Origin: Paramesorhizobium sp049065735
GTDB taxonomy: Bacteria; Pseudomonadota; Alphaproteobacteria; Rhizobiales; Rhizobiaceae
Length of the DNA: 64,000 nt
Assembly (NCBI RefSeq): GCF_049065735.1
Contig: NZ_JBAKHD010000001.1
Coordinates: 686,893-750,892 of the forward strand
Direction of reading: 5' to 3'
Shown here: positions 1 to 7,255 of the stretch, in pieces
Layout of the letters: every line of letters starts with the position of its first letter
Numbering within the stretch: the stretch's first letter is position 1
The notes under the pieces: model-generated
The model's database searches: none
The model's input: the letters and a program-made list of their open reading frames with translations, nothing else
What the model was told of the DNA's origin: nothing
Program-made: the position numbers and the translations under genes

Positions 1-870
1 AAATGGTTCAACGTCGTCTCCTACGGCGTGCGACAGGACGATAACCTCCTCGACATGGACGAGATCGAGCGTCTGGCGCAGGAGCATAAGCCGAAGCTCA
101 TCATCGCCGGCGGCACCGCCTATTCGCGCTTCTGGGACTGGCAGCGCTTCCGCGCCATTGCCGATTCCATCGGCGCCTATCTCATGGTCGATATGGCCCA
201 TATCGCCGGCCTCGTCGCAGGCGGCGTGCATCCGTCGCCGGTTCCGCACGCTCATGTCATCACCACCACGACTCACAAGTCGCTCCGCGGTCCGCGCGGC
301 GGCATGATTCTCACCAACGACGCGGAAATCGCCAAGAAGATCAATTCGGCTGTGTTCCCTGGTCTGCAGGGCGGTCCGCTGATGCATGTTATTGCCGCCA
401 AGGCCGTGGCCTTCGGCGAGGCACTCAAGCCCGAGTTCAAGACCTACGCCCGCAATGTCGTGGACAATGCCCGCGCGCTGGCGGATGTTCTGAAGGAAAA
501 CGGGCTTAACATCGTCTCCGGTGGCACCGACAATCACCTGATGCTGGTCGATCTTCGCCCGAAGAACGCCACTGGCAAGCGTGCGGAAGCCGCTCTTGGC
601 CGCGCCAACATCACCTGCAACAAGAACGGCATCCCCTTCGACCCGGAAAAGCCCTTCGTCACCTCGGGCGTCCGTCTCGGCACTCCCGCCGGCACGACGC
701 GCGGCTTCGGCGTGGCCGAGTTCCGCGAGATAGGCAATCTGATCTCGGAAGTGCTCGACGGTCTCAAAGCCGCCAATTCCGATGAGGGCAACGCCGCAGT
801 GGAAGAGGCCGTGAAGCAGAAGGTCATCGCGCTCACCGACCGCTTCCCACTCTATCCGTATCTCGGCTGA
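1..870 (+). CDS. glyA: Serine hydroxymethyltransferase, 5' truncated
   Basis: The reading frame is open from base 1, so the N-terminus lies outside the window; 289 C-terminal codons are visible of a family usually about 430 residues long. The enzyme is a cytosolic PLP protein that interconverts serine plus tetrahydrofolate with glycine plus methylene-THF. The PLP-lysine motif TTTTHKSLRGPRGG is present, with its lysine codon at 277-279, followed by the conserved FPGLQGGP segment. It reads toward nrdR, and the glyA-nrdR order is usual in Rhizobiales. The identification is secure. Confidence 0.97.
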   Translation, partial: KWFNVVSYGVRQDDNLLDMDEIERLAQEHKPKLIIAGGTAYSRFWDWQRFRAIADSIGAYLMVDMAHIAGLVAGGVHPSPVPHAHVITTTTHKSLRGPRGGMILTNDAEIAKKINSAVFPGLQGGPLMHVIAAKAVAFGEALKPEFKTYARNVVDNARALADVLKENGLNIVSGGTDNHLMLVDLRPKNATGKRAEAALGRANITCNKNGIPFDPEKPFVTSGVRLGTPAGTTRGFGVAEFREIGNLISEVLDGLKAANSDEGNAAVEEAVKQKVIALTDRFPLYPYLG

Positions 871-937
871 TCACGCATCGGTGTATAGGACAACTGTGTG
901 TTTCATTATGAAGTTCTTATGCCATAGTCTGGCTGGG

Positions 938-980
938 CGTGATTCCGAAAAGTGTGAAGCGGTTTTCGGGTGAAATCACG
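938..980. repeat. Palindromic repeat, AAAAGTG...CGGTTTT family
   Basis: Lies in the glyA-nrdR spacer. Outer arms CGTGATT (938-944) and AATCACG (974-980) enclose an inner stem CCGAAAA/TTTTCGG with a GTGTGAAGCGG interior. The same architecture recurs twice at 36473-36569, where the inner stem is CCCAAAA/TTTTGGG, a compensated change. Such elements are common between genes in Rhizobiales; the role is unknown. Confidence 0.7.
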
Positions 981-1012
981 TCTCAGAGAATCGATCACGG
1001 TGAAAGAACTCC

Positions 1013-1498
1013 ATGCGTTGTCCCTATTGCCAGTCGGAAGACACACAGGTGAAAGATTCCCGCCCCGCTGAAGATGGGTCGGTGATCCGCAGGCGTAGGG
1101 TATGCTCGGTCTGCGGCGGGCGCTTCACCACATTCGAGCGCGTGCAGCTGCGCGAGCTTCTGGTTATCAAGAAGAGCGGGCGACGCGTTCCTTTCGACCG
1201 CGACAAGCTGATGCGCTCGGTCGAGGTGGCGCTGCGCAAGCGGCAGGTGGATCCCGACCGCGTCGAGCGCGCCATATCAGGCATTGTCCGTCAGTTGGAG
1301 AGTTCCGGCGAGGCGGAGGTGGAATCCGAGGAGATCGGCCGTCTTGTCATGGACGCACTCAAGGGCATCGACGACATCGCTTATATCCGCTTCGCGTCCG
1401 TCTACCGCAATTTCCGCCAGGCGCGCGATTTCCATAGCGTCATCGATGAACTGACCGCCCAGGATAAGCTGCCGGACGGCGATTTCGTCGAGGAGTAA
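1013..1498 (+). CDS. nrdR: Transcriptional repressor NrdR
   Basis: Cytosolic nucleotide-sensing repressor of ribonucleotide reductase genes. The 161 residues match family length. An N-terminal zinc ribbon carries Cys3/Cys6 and Cys31/Cys34 (MRCPYC and VCSVCGGRF), followed by an ATP-cone domain from about residue 49 (VIKKSGRRVPFDRDKL). It sits 5 bases ahead of ribD and is probably co-transcribed with the riboflavin genes. Two bases, CC, precede the ATG after 'gaaagaact', so the ribosome binding site is weak. Confidence 0.96.
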   Translation: MRCPYCQSEDTQVKDSRPAEDGSVIRRRRVCSVCGGRFTTFERVQLRELLVIKKSGRRVPFDRDKLMRSVEVALRKRQVDPDRVERAISGIVRQLESSGEAEVESEEIGRLVMDALKGIDDIAYIRFASVYRNFRQARDFHSVIDELTAQDKLPDGDFVEE

Positions 1499-1503
1499 AC
1501 CAT

Positions 1504-2628
1504 ATGGCGGGGGCCGATACACACATCAGCAAAGACGATCTGCGGTTCATGGCTGCTGCCATCCGCTATTCCCGCCGTCATCTGGGACTGACCGGGACCA
1601 ATCCCTCGGTCGCCACCCTCATTGTCCGTGATGATGGCAACGGGCCGGTCATTGTCGGGCGCGGCGTCACGGCGATAGGCGGGAGACCCCACGCCGAGAC
1701 GGAGGCCATCGCCGAGGCCGGCGAGAAGGCGAGGGGAGCCACGGCCTATGTGACCCTCGAGCCCTGCGCCCATCATGGCCGTACGCCGCCCTGCGCCGAG
1801 GCTCTCGTTGCCGCGGGCGTGACACGCGTAGTCGCCGCCGCGACCGACCCTGATGACCGCGTTTCCGGCAAGGGATATGCTATCTTGCGCGCCGGCGGCC
1901 TCGAAGTGGTTGGAGGCGTTCTTGCGGACGATGCCGCTGATGTCATGGGCGGATATCTCATACGCTCGCGCAAAAAACGCCCCGAGGTGACGCTGAAGCT
2001 CGCCATTTCCGCCGATGACATGATCGGGCGCCGAGGCGAGGGGCAGGTGAGAATTACCGGACCTGTCTCATGGGGGCAGACCCATATGATGCGCGCTGAA
2101 AGCGATGCAATCCTCATCGGCATCGGCACGGCGCTTGCCGACGATCCCATGCTGACCTGCCGCCTGCCGGGCCTGGAAAGACGCTCGCCGGTCCGTATCG
2201 TGCTTGACAGCGATCTGCGTCTGCCGCTGTCGTCCGCGCTGGTGGTCTCCGCTTCCGCCGTCCCCGTCTGGATCGCATGCGACGCCAATGCCGATCCCCG
2301 CAGGAAGCAGGCGCTGGTCGATGCCGGCTGCCGCATTCTGGCGACGGAGAGCGCCGATGGCCGTATCGCCCTGCCGGAACTGCTGGAGGATCTGGCCGCG
2401 CAAGGCATCTCCACCGTTATGGTGGAGGGCGGTGCCGAGATCGCGGGCCAGTTCCTGAGCGAAGGGCTGGTCGACCGCATCGCGCTTCTGGAAGGGCCTG
2501 AAGCCATTGACGGCGAAAGCGGGGTGGCGGTGCCTGGCCTGCGTTCCCATATCGACAGTAGTTTTGTGATAAGCCGTGAGGCGCGTTTCGGCGCCGATTG
2601 CTTCACCGAGTTCAAGAGGAAGCCCTGA
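1504..2628 (+). CDS. ribD: Bifunctional diaminohydroxyphosphoribosylaminopyrimidine deaminase / reductase RibD
   Basis: Catalyses the second and third steps of riboflavin synthesis: deamination of the pyrimidine and NADPH reduction of the ribosyl side chain. The N-terminal CMP-deaminase-like half shows the zinc motif His63-Ala-Glu65 and EPCAHHGRTPPC (Cys88, Cys97). The reductase half starts near residue 155 (PEVTLKLAISADDMIG). At 374 residues it has the expected length. Its TGA overlaps the ATG of the riboflavin synthase gene, so the two are translationally coupled. Confidence 0.96.
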   Translation: MAGADTHISKDDLRFMAAAIRYSRRHLGLTGTNPSVATLIVRDDGNGPVIVGRGVTAIGGRPHAETEAIAEAGEKARGATAYVTLEPCAHHGRTPPCAEALVAAGVTRVVAAATDPDDRVSGKGYAILRAGGLEVVGGVLADDAADVMGGYLIRSRKKRPEVTLKLAISADDMIGRRGEGQVRITGPVSWGQTHMMRAESDAILIGIGTALADDPMLTCRLPGLERRSPVRIVLDSDLRLPLSSALVVSASAVPVWIACDANADPRRKQALVDAGCRILATESADGRIALPELLEDLAAQGISTVMVEGGAEIAGQFLSEGLVDRIALLEGPEAIDGESGVAVPGLRSHIDSSFVISREARFGADCFTEFKRKP

Positions 2629-3245
2629 TGTTTACAGGTATCGTGACTGATATCGGCAAGGTTGATCGCATCAAGCGGCTGAACGAGGGCGTCCAGCTGC
2701 GTATCGAGATGAATTATGACCCCGAGACGATCGCGCTCGGCGCATCCATCGCCTGCGCTGGCGTATGCCTGACCGTCGTCGCCCTACCGGAAAAAGGCTC
2801 GAATGCCCGCTGGTTCGAGGTAGAGGCGTGGGAGGAGGCGCTGCGCCTGACGACGCTTGGGACATGGAAATCCGGAACGCGCATCAATCTCGAGCGCTCG
2901 CTGAAGCTGGGCGACGAGATGGGCGGGCATCTGGTTTCCGGCCATGTCGACGGGCAGGCCGAAATCATCGAGCGGAAAGAGGAGGGCGACGCCGTCCGCT
3001 TCCGCATCCGCGCGCCGGAGGCGTTGGCGCCCTTTATTGCGCAGAAAGGCTCGGTGGCGCTCGACGGCACCTCCTTGACGGTCAACGGTGTCGACGGCAA
3101 TGTGTTCGACGTGCTCCTGATCCGCCACTCGCTTGAAGTCACTACCTGGGGCGAGCGTAAGCTGGGCGACAAGGTCAACATCGAGATCGACCAGCTCGCG
3201 CGCTACGCTGCGCGGCTCGCGCAATATTCGAAAGAGGCGCAATAG
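2628..3245 (+). CDS. ribE: Riboflavin synthase alpha subunit
   Basis: Dismutates two 6,7-dimethyl-8-ribityllumazines to riboflavin. It begins MFTGIVTDIGKV and has the two tandem lumazine-binding barrels of the family; the second begins near residue 100 with GHLVSGHVDG. It is 205 residues long. The ATG at 2628 shares its A with the ribD stop (TGATG), which fixes the start, although the frame stays open upstream. Some annotations use ribC or ribE for this gene. Confidence 0.95.
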   Translation: MFTGIVTDIGKVDRIKRLNEGVQLRIEMNYDPETIALGASIACAGVCLTVVALPEKGSNARWFEVEAWEEALRLTTLGTWKSGTRINLERSLKLGDEMGGHLVSGHVDGQAEIIERKEEGDAVRFRIRAPEALAPFIAQKGSVALDGTSLTVNGVDGNVFDVLLIRHSLEVTTWGERKLGDKVNIEIDQLARYAARLAQYSKEAQ

Positions 3246-3445
3246 GCCTCGCCGCTGACGCAGAATGCTGAAGGCGGGCGAGGGCTGTGCGTATCCGTCC
3301 CTACAGGAATCGCGCCCCAAACAACATGCCTCATTGAAATTCATCGCATCCTGCTCTAGAGCGGTTGCCAATATGCGGACCTGATTTCCGCCCCCAATTT
3401 TGCGGCCCTGTCGCTGGCCGCGCGAAACCCGTCATGGAGCCACTC

Positions 3446-3895
3446 ATGTCCGAGAACAAGGCGCGCGCGCCGCATTTGCTTATTGTCGAAGCCCGGTTTT
3501 ACGATGATCTGGCCGACGCCCTGCTGATCGGCGCGAAGGCGGCCCTCGATGAAGCGGGTGCGACCTATGATGTGGTGACCGTTCCGGGCGCGCTGGAAGT
3601 CCCGGCGGTCATTTCCTTCGCCCTCGATGGCGAAACCGATTATGACGGTTTCGTCGCGCTCGGCTGCGTTATCAGGGGCGAGACCTATCATTTCGACATT
3701 GTCGCCAACGAATCGGCCCGCGCTCTGATGGATCTCTCCGTCGAGGAAGGCATTGCCCTCGGCAACGGCATCCTGACGGTGGAGAATGAGGAGCAGGCCT
3801 GGGTTCGCGCCCGCCGCGAGGAGGGGGACAAGGGTGGCTTCGCCGCCCGCGCCGCGCTGACCATGATCAAACTGCGCGAAAAACTGGGAGCCTGA
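3446..3895 (+). CDS. ribH: 6,7-dimethyl-8-ribityllumazine synthase
   Basis: Condenses 5-amino-6-ribitylaminouracil with dihydroxybutanone phosphate to form lumazine. Family motifs VPGALEVP and ALGCVIRGETYHFD are present, and the C-terminal GFAARAALTMI helix is intact. The start at 3446 is chosen because GGAG lies 6 bases upstream; an in-frame ATG at 3434 would add four residues (MEPL). The frame is open further upstream without a good ribosome binding site. About 190 bases separate it from ribE; no FMN riboswitch is evident there. Confidence 0.94.
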   Translation: MSENKARAPHLLIVEARFYDDLADALLIGAKAALDEAGATYDVVTVPGALEVPAVISFALDGETDYDGFVALGCVIRGETYHFDIVANESARALMDLSVEEGIALGNGILTVENEEQAWVRARREEGDKGGFAARAALTMIKLREKLGA

Positions 3896-3899
3896 CGAA

Positions 3900-4397
3900 A
3901 TGGCTTCTGCCCCCGAAGGCCGGCCCGCTCATCGACCGGCCAACAAGCGCGGCGCCGCCCGGCTCGCCGCCGTGCAGGCGCTCTATCAGATGGATGTCGC
4001 CGGTACCGGCGTGCTTGAGGTCGTCGCGGAATATGAGGCCCACCGGCTCGGCAAGGAAGTGGATGGCGCGCAATATCTGGAAGCCGATCCGCAATGGTTC
4101 CGCGCCATCGTTTCGGGCGTCGTTACCGACCAGTTGAAGCTCGATCCGATGATCCGCGATGCGCTGACCGAGGATTGGCCGCTCTCGCGCCTCGATTCGA
4201 CCCTGCGCGCCATCCTGCGCGCCGGCTGCTGGGAGCTGAAGGACCGCAAGGACGTGCCCACCGCCGTCATCGTCTCGGAATATGTCGATATCGCCAAGGC
4301 GTTCTTCACCGATGACGAGCCCAAGCTGGTCAACGCGGTTCTCGATAGGCTGGCCTTCCGGATACGGGGAGAGAGCCGTGGCGTGAAGGGCGCGTGA
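3900..4397 (+). CDS. nusB: Transcription antitermination factor NusB
   Basis: An all-helical RNA-binding protein that with NusE (S10) recognises boxA and supports antitermination of rRNA operons. The 165 residues include the typical N-terminal ARLAAVQALYQMDV helix and C-terminal sequence ending near LVNAVLDRLA. It starts 5 bases after the ribH stop, a ribH-nusB linkage common in Alphaproteobacteria. Confidence 0.96.
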   Translation: MASAPEGRPAHRPANKRGAARLAAVQALYQMDVAGTGVLEVVAEYEAHRLGKEVDGAQYLEADPQWFRAIVSGVVTDQLKLDPMIRDALTEDWPLSRLDSTLRAILRAGCWELKDRKDVPTAVIVSEYVDIAKAFFTDDEPKLVNAVLDRLAFRIRGESRGVKGA

Positions 4398-4480
4398 GCC
4401 CTCTGGAATTGACGGATGGCCGCCACGGTGCGGTCCGAGTTAATTAAGATCCGCCGGGCAGCCGGGACCATGAGGCGTTC

Positions 4481-4996
4481 ATGGCGAGAAATGTTGAAAT
4501 TAAGGCTCGCGTCTCCGACCTGACCGCAATTGCCGCTGCGGTCAAAGCTCTGTCCGCTGATTTGCCTCAGACGATCGAACAAACGGATGTGTTCTTTCCA
4601 ACGCGGGAAGGGCGATTGAAACTCAGGATCCTTTCGCTCGCTCGCGGCGAGCTTATTTTTTATCAACGTCCTGACCAAACCGGGCCAAAGACGAGCACAT
4701 ATTCAATCAGTGCGACAAATGAGCCTTTCACTTTACGCGCCGTCCTGTCCGCGGCATATGGCGAGGACATTGTCGTACGGAAGGTGAGAACGCTCTTCAT
4801 GCTAGGGCGAACGCGCGTTCATCTCGATAGGGTGGATAATCTGGGAGACTTCCTTGAACTGGAAGTCGTGCTTAAGGGCGAGGACCAGATCGCCGCTGGT
4901 ATCGAGGAAGCTTATGCCATCATGAACAAGCTCGGCATCAGGGAAGCGGACTTGATAGATGGCGCATATGCCGATCTTCTAAGGTCGCGAGCCTGA
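4481..4996 (+). CDS. CYTH domain protein (class IV adenylate cyclase / thiamine triphosphatase-like)
   Basis: The 171-residue protein begins MARNVEIKARV, the first strand of a CYTH tunnel fold, which binds triphosphate substrates and metals. The canonical ExExK signature appears here as NVEIK, so its first acidic residue is asparagine, as in one CYTH subfamily with an RNVEIKAR start. A later acidic pair (FLELEVVL, about residue 125) fits the fold. Substrate cannot be assigned: cAMP synthesis, thiamine triphosphate or inorganic triphosphate hydrolysis are all possible. The gene reads as more AT-rich than nusB upstream and hppA downstream, which may mean acquisition. Confidence 0.78.
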   Translation: MARNVEIKARVSDLTAIAAAVKALSADLPQTIEQTDVFFPTREGRLKLRILSLARGELIFYQRPDQTGPKTSTYSISATNEPFTLRAVLSAAYGEDIVVRKVRTLFMLGRTRVHLDRVDNLGDFLELEVVLKGEDQIAAGIEEAYAIMNKLGIREADLIDGAYADLLRSRA

Positions 4997-5005
4997 AAGG
5001 CTGCC

Positions 5006-6283
5006 GTGCAATTTTCTAAAGCCACAATAAGCAAAATATTTCAGGGGGCCGCATTGTCTTTACCGCAAGTGACCGCCGCCGAAACCGAAGCAAAACGAAC
5101 CGCCTTCATTCTGGCAGTGGCGCAGGCGGTTGTCGGCAGCGCCTCGCCCATCGCCATCTCCATGGGCGGGCTGGCGGGTTATTACCTGCTGGAACTGGAC
5201 AAATCCCTCGCCACCGCGCCCGTGACCGGCTTCAGCCTCGGCACCGCATTGGGAATGCTCCCCGCCGCCGCGCTGATGCGGCGGGTCGGGCGGCGCTATG
5301 GCTTCATGGCCGGGGCGGCGGTGACGTCGCTGGGCGGCATCCTTGCGGCGCTTGCCCTGTTCCGGGGGGATTTCTGGCTGTTCGTCGCGGGGCTGCTTGG
5401 CATCGGCCTCGGCACCGCCTTCGTCCAGCAATATCGCTTCGCGGCCACCGACGATGCACCCTCGGCCTTCAAGCCCAAGGCTGTGTCCTGGGTGATGACG
5501 GGTGGCGTCTTCGCCGCCGTCCTTGGTCCCATGGCCGTGATCTACACACGGGACCTCTTCGAGCCGATCATGTTCGCCGGTGCCTTCCTGACGGTCGGCG
5601 TCATCGGCGTGGCGGGCATCGGCATTCTGTCGCTGCTGCGCTTGAAAAGCCATGTCGCGGCGGTAATGGAGGAGGATACTCTACCGGCCCGTCCGCTCAA
5701 GACCATCATTTCCCAGCCGCGCTTTTTCGTGGCGCTTCTCTGCGCCATCGTCACCTATGCGCTGATGAGCTTCGTCATGACCGGCGCGCCGCTCGCCATG
5801 GTCGGCTGCGGCCTTTCGACCGACGAGGCCACGCTCGGCATCCAGTGGCACGTGCTGGCCATGTTCGGGCCCAGCTTCTTCACCGGACGCCTGATCGGCC
5901 GCTTCGGCAAGGAGACGGTGGTCGCTGCCGGGCTTGTCTTGCTGCTCGCCTGCGCGGGCGTTGCGCTCGCCGGCATCGCGCTCTGGAACTTCTGGCTCGC
6001 CCTGATCCTGCTCGGCATCGGCTGGAATTTCGGCTTCATCGGCGCCACGACCATGGTAACGGAAACCTACCGCCGCTCGGAAAAGGGCAAGATCGAGGGC
6101 TTGCACGATTTCCTCCTGTTCGGCACCGTCGCCATCGCCTCGCTCATGTCCGGCACGACGCTGACGGTCTATGGCTGGGATGTGCTGAACTGGATCGTCG
6201 TTCCGGTTAGCATCGCTTGCCTCTTCGCGCTCGCCGGGCTGGTGATGCTTGAGCGGCGGCGTGTGCGGGCCCCGGCGGAGTGA
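5006..6283 (+). CDS. MFS family transporter
   Basis: A 425-residue integral inner-membrane protein with about 12 hydrophobic segments and the MFS cytoplasmic loop RRVGRRYGF between helices 2 and 3 (near residue 93). The substrate cannot be told. The GTG at 5006 has AAAGG five bases upstream; an alternative TTG at 5054 preceded by AGGGGG would remove a 16-residue AT-rich lead. It lies 9 bases after the CYTH gene. A diverged copy of its 3' part (bases 6040-6179) occurs at 6890-7029. Confidence 0.85.
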   Translation: MQFSKATISKIFQGAALSLPQVTAAETEAKRTAFILAVAQAVVGSASPIAISMGGLAGYYLLELDKSLATAPVTGFSLGTALGMLPAAALMRRVGRRYGFMAGAAVTSLGGILAALALFRGDFWLFVAGLLGIGLGTAFVQQYRFAATDDAPSAFKPKAVSWVMTGGVFAAVLGPMAVIYTRDLFEPIMFAGAFLTVGVIGVAGIGILSLLRLKSHVAAVMEEDTLPARPLKTIISQPRFFVALLCAIVTYALMSFVMTGAPLAMVGCGLSTDEATLGIQWHVLAMFGPSFFTGRLIGRFGKETVVAAGLVLLLACAGVALAGIALWNFWLALILLGIGWNFGFIGATTMVTETYRRSEKGKIEGLHDFLLFGTVAIASLMSGTTLTVYGWDVLNWIVVPVSIACLFALAGLVMLERRRVRAPAE

Positions 6284-6653
6284 AAAGTGCGAGCAGGCCG
6301 CGGTTGCGCTTCTGCCAGCCTTTCCATCCCAATATACATAGCTTTATTTCTTGGTGATTGTCCCGCCGTTTCGCGTGTTTATGGAAGGCGGAAGAATAAA
6401 ACATAAAGAACGATAGAAAGACTCAGCCTCGTCAACAATCTCGTCCGTTCTTCATGTGCGATAGATCAAGTAAGTTTTGAAGTTAAAAGATATTAGAATA
6501 ATACATATAAAATAATGACGAATATGCCTATATTTAAGCATAATTAAATCACATTTTTATTAAAAATCTAGATATCGCACCTGACGTTACATAAATACAG
6601 GCGACAGTCAGGGGGCGAATATTAGGGCGGGACCTCAGAAGGAGAATGTCATC
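6284..6653. other. Gene-free stretch with AT-rich block
   Basis: No gene is seen. Bases 6329-6398 recur at 7109-7178 (constant offset 780). From about 6460 to 6600 the sequence becomes strikingly AT-rich compared with its surroundings and probably carries the promoter of the peptide gene at 6654, though no single -35/-10 pair stands out. Confidence 0.6.
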
Positions 6654-6833
6654 ATGAATCACAAACTTTTGGCTACACTCTTAGCAGGTGTTCTCACCCT
6701 CGGCCTGAATGGGATCGCTTCAGCCGGCACGACCACAGTCAAAAACGGCGGTACGCTAGTGGTAAACGGAAAAACAATAACTACCGGAGACGGAGCTACG
6801 GTAACCTTCCCGTCGGATTGGCTGGGTCTCTGA
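6654..6833 (+). CDS. Small secreted peptide, function unknown
   Basis: A 59-codon gene. AAGGAGA at 6639-6645 lies upstream of the ATG. The product starts MNHKLLATLLAGVLTLGLNG and has a typical signal peptide with probable cleavage after ASA at residue 24. The mature part of about 35 residues is rich in Thr, Gly and Val (TTTVKNGGTLVVNGK...), alternating as in a small beta structure, and ends FPSDWLGL. No cysteines. A hairpin terminator follows 6 bases after the stop. It is a complete, self-standing unit inside an AT-rich segment flanked by duplicated DNA. I do not recognise the family. Confidence 0.72.
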   Translation: MNHKLLATLLAGVLTLGLNGIASAGTTTVKNGGTLVVNGKTITTGDGATVTFPSDWLGL

Positions 6834-6839
6834 TCTCTA

Positions 6840-6865
6840 GGAAACCGGCCAAATGGCCGGTTTCC
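6840..6865 (+). terminator. Rho-independent terminator of the small peptide gene
   Basis: Perfect 11-bp stem GGAAACCGGCC (6840-6850) / GGCCGGTTTCC (6855-6865) with loop AAAT, followed by CTTTCG, a short T run. It lies 6 bases after the stop codon at 6833. Confidence 0.75.
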
Positions 6866-6889
6866 CTTTCGCCTGAAAAGGATGTGAGC

Positions 6890-7029
6890 GGCGCCACGAC
6901 CATGGTGACGGAAACCTATCGCCGCTCGGAAAAAGGCAAGATCGAGGGCCTGCATGATTTCCTTTTGTTCGGCACCTCGCCATCGCCTCGCTCATGTCCG
7001 GCACGACGCTGACGGCCTATGGCTGGGAA
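6890..7029 (+). pseudogene. Duplicated, frameshifted fragment of the MFS transporter gene
   Basis: Aligns to 6040-6179 of the intact MFS gene with about nine differences over 140 bases. Before the break the changes are almost all silent (for example GTA/GTG, TAC/TAT, CAC/CAT). One G is missing after TTCGGCACC, which shifts the frame, and homology ends at TATGGCTGGGA. The fragment has no start and cannot make a transporter. The silent pattern suggests the copy came from a diverged allele rather than a recent local duplication. Confidence 0.8.
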
Positions 7030-7032
7030 AAC

Positions 7033-7093
7033 GCAAACGTCCCCACCCCCATCCGCCCGCTAACGCGAACACCTTCCCCGCATGGGGAAGGTG
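7033..7093. repeat. Half copy of a GC-rich intergenic repeat
   Basis: Resembles one arm of the elements at 55047-55190 and 58890-59031: CAAACGTCCCCACCCCCATC followed by a hairpin CACCTTCCCC (7070-7079) / GGGGAAGGTG (7084-7093). It separates the two duplicated segments at 6890-7029 and 7109-7178. Confidence 0.65.
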
Positions 7094-7108
7094 TGCGTGC
7101 GCCCATGT

Positions 7109-7178
7109 CCAATATACATCGCTTTATTTCTTGACGATTGTCCCGCCGTTCCTCATGTTTATTGAAGGCGGCGGAATG
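7109..7178. repeat. Second copy of the MFS downstream region
   Basis: Matches 6329-6398 at a constant offset of 780 bases with roughly a dozen differences. In this copy the sequence runs on into the hppA leader, so this is probably the original hppA-proximal flank, with the upstream copy abutting the AT-rich insertion. Confidence 0.7.
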
Positions 7179-7255
7179 AATATTTTATGCCGCTTAAATA
7201 CAGGCCCGGGAGGAGCTTTGGGTCGGTAAATAATTGAAAAATAATGGGAGTTGGC

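Noticed and set aside
3246..3433. Possible FMN riboswitch ahead of ribH
   Set aside because: None of the conserved RFN blocks (AGGGG..GGCGG..GAUUC pattern) could be recognised, so I see no evidence for one.
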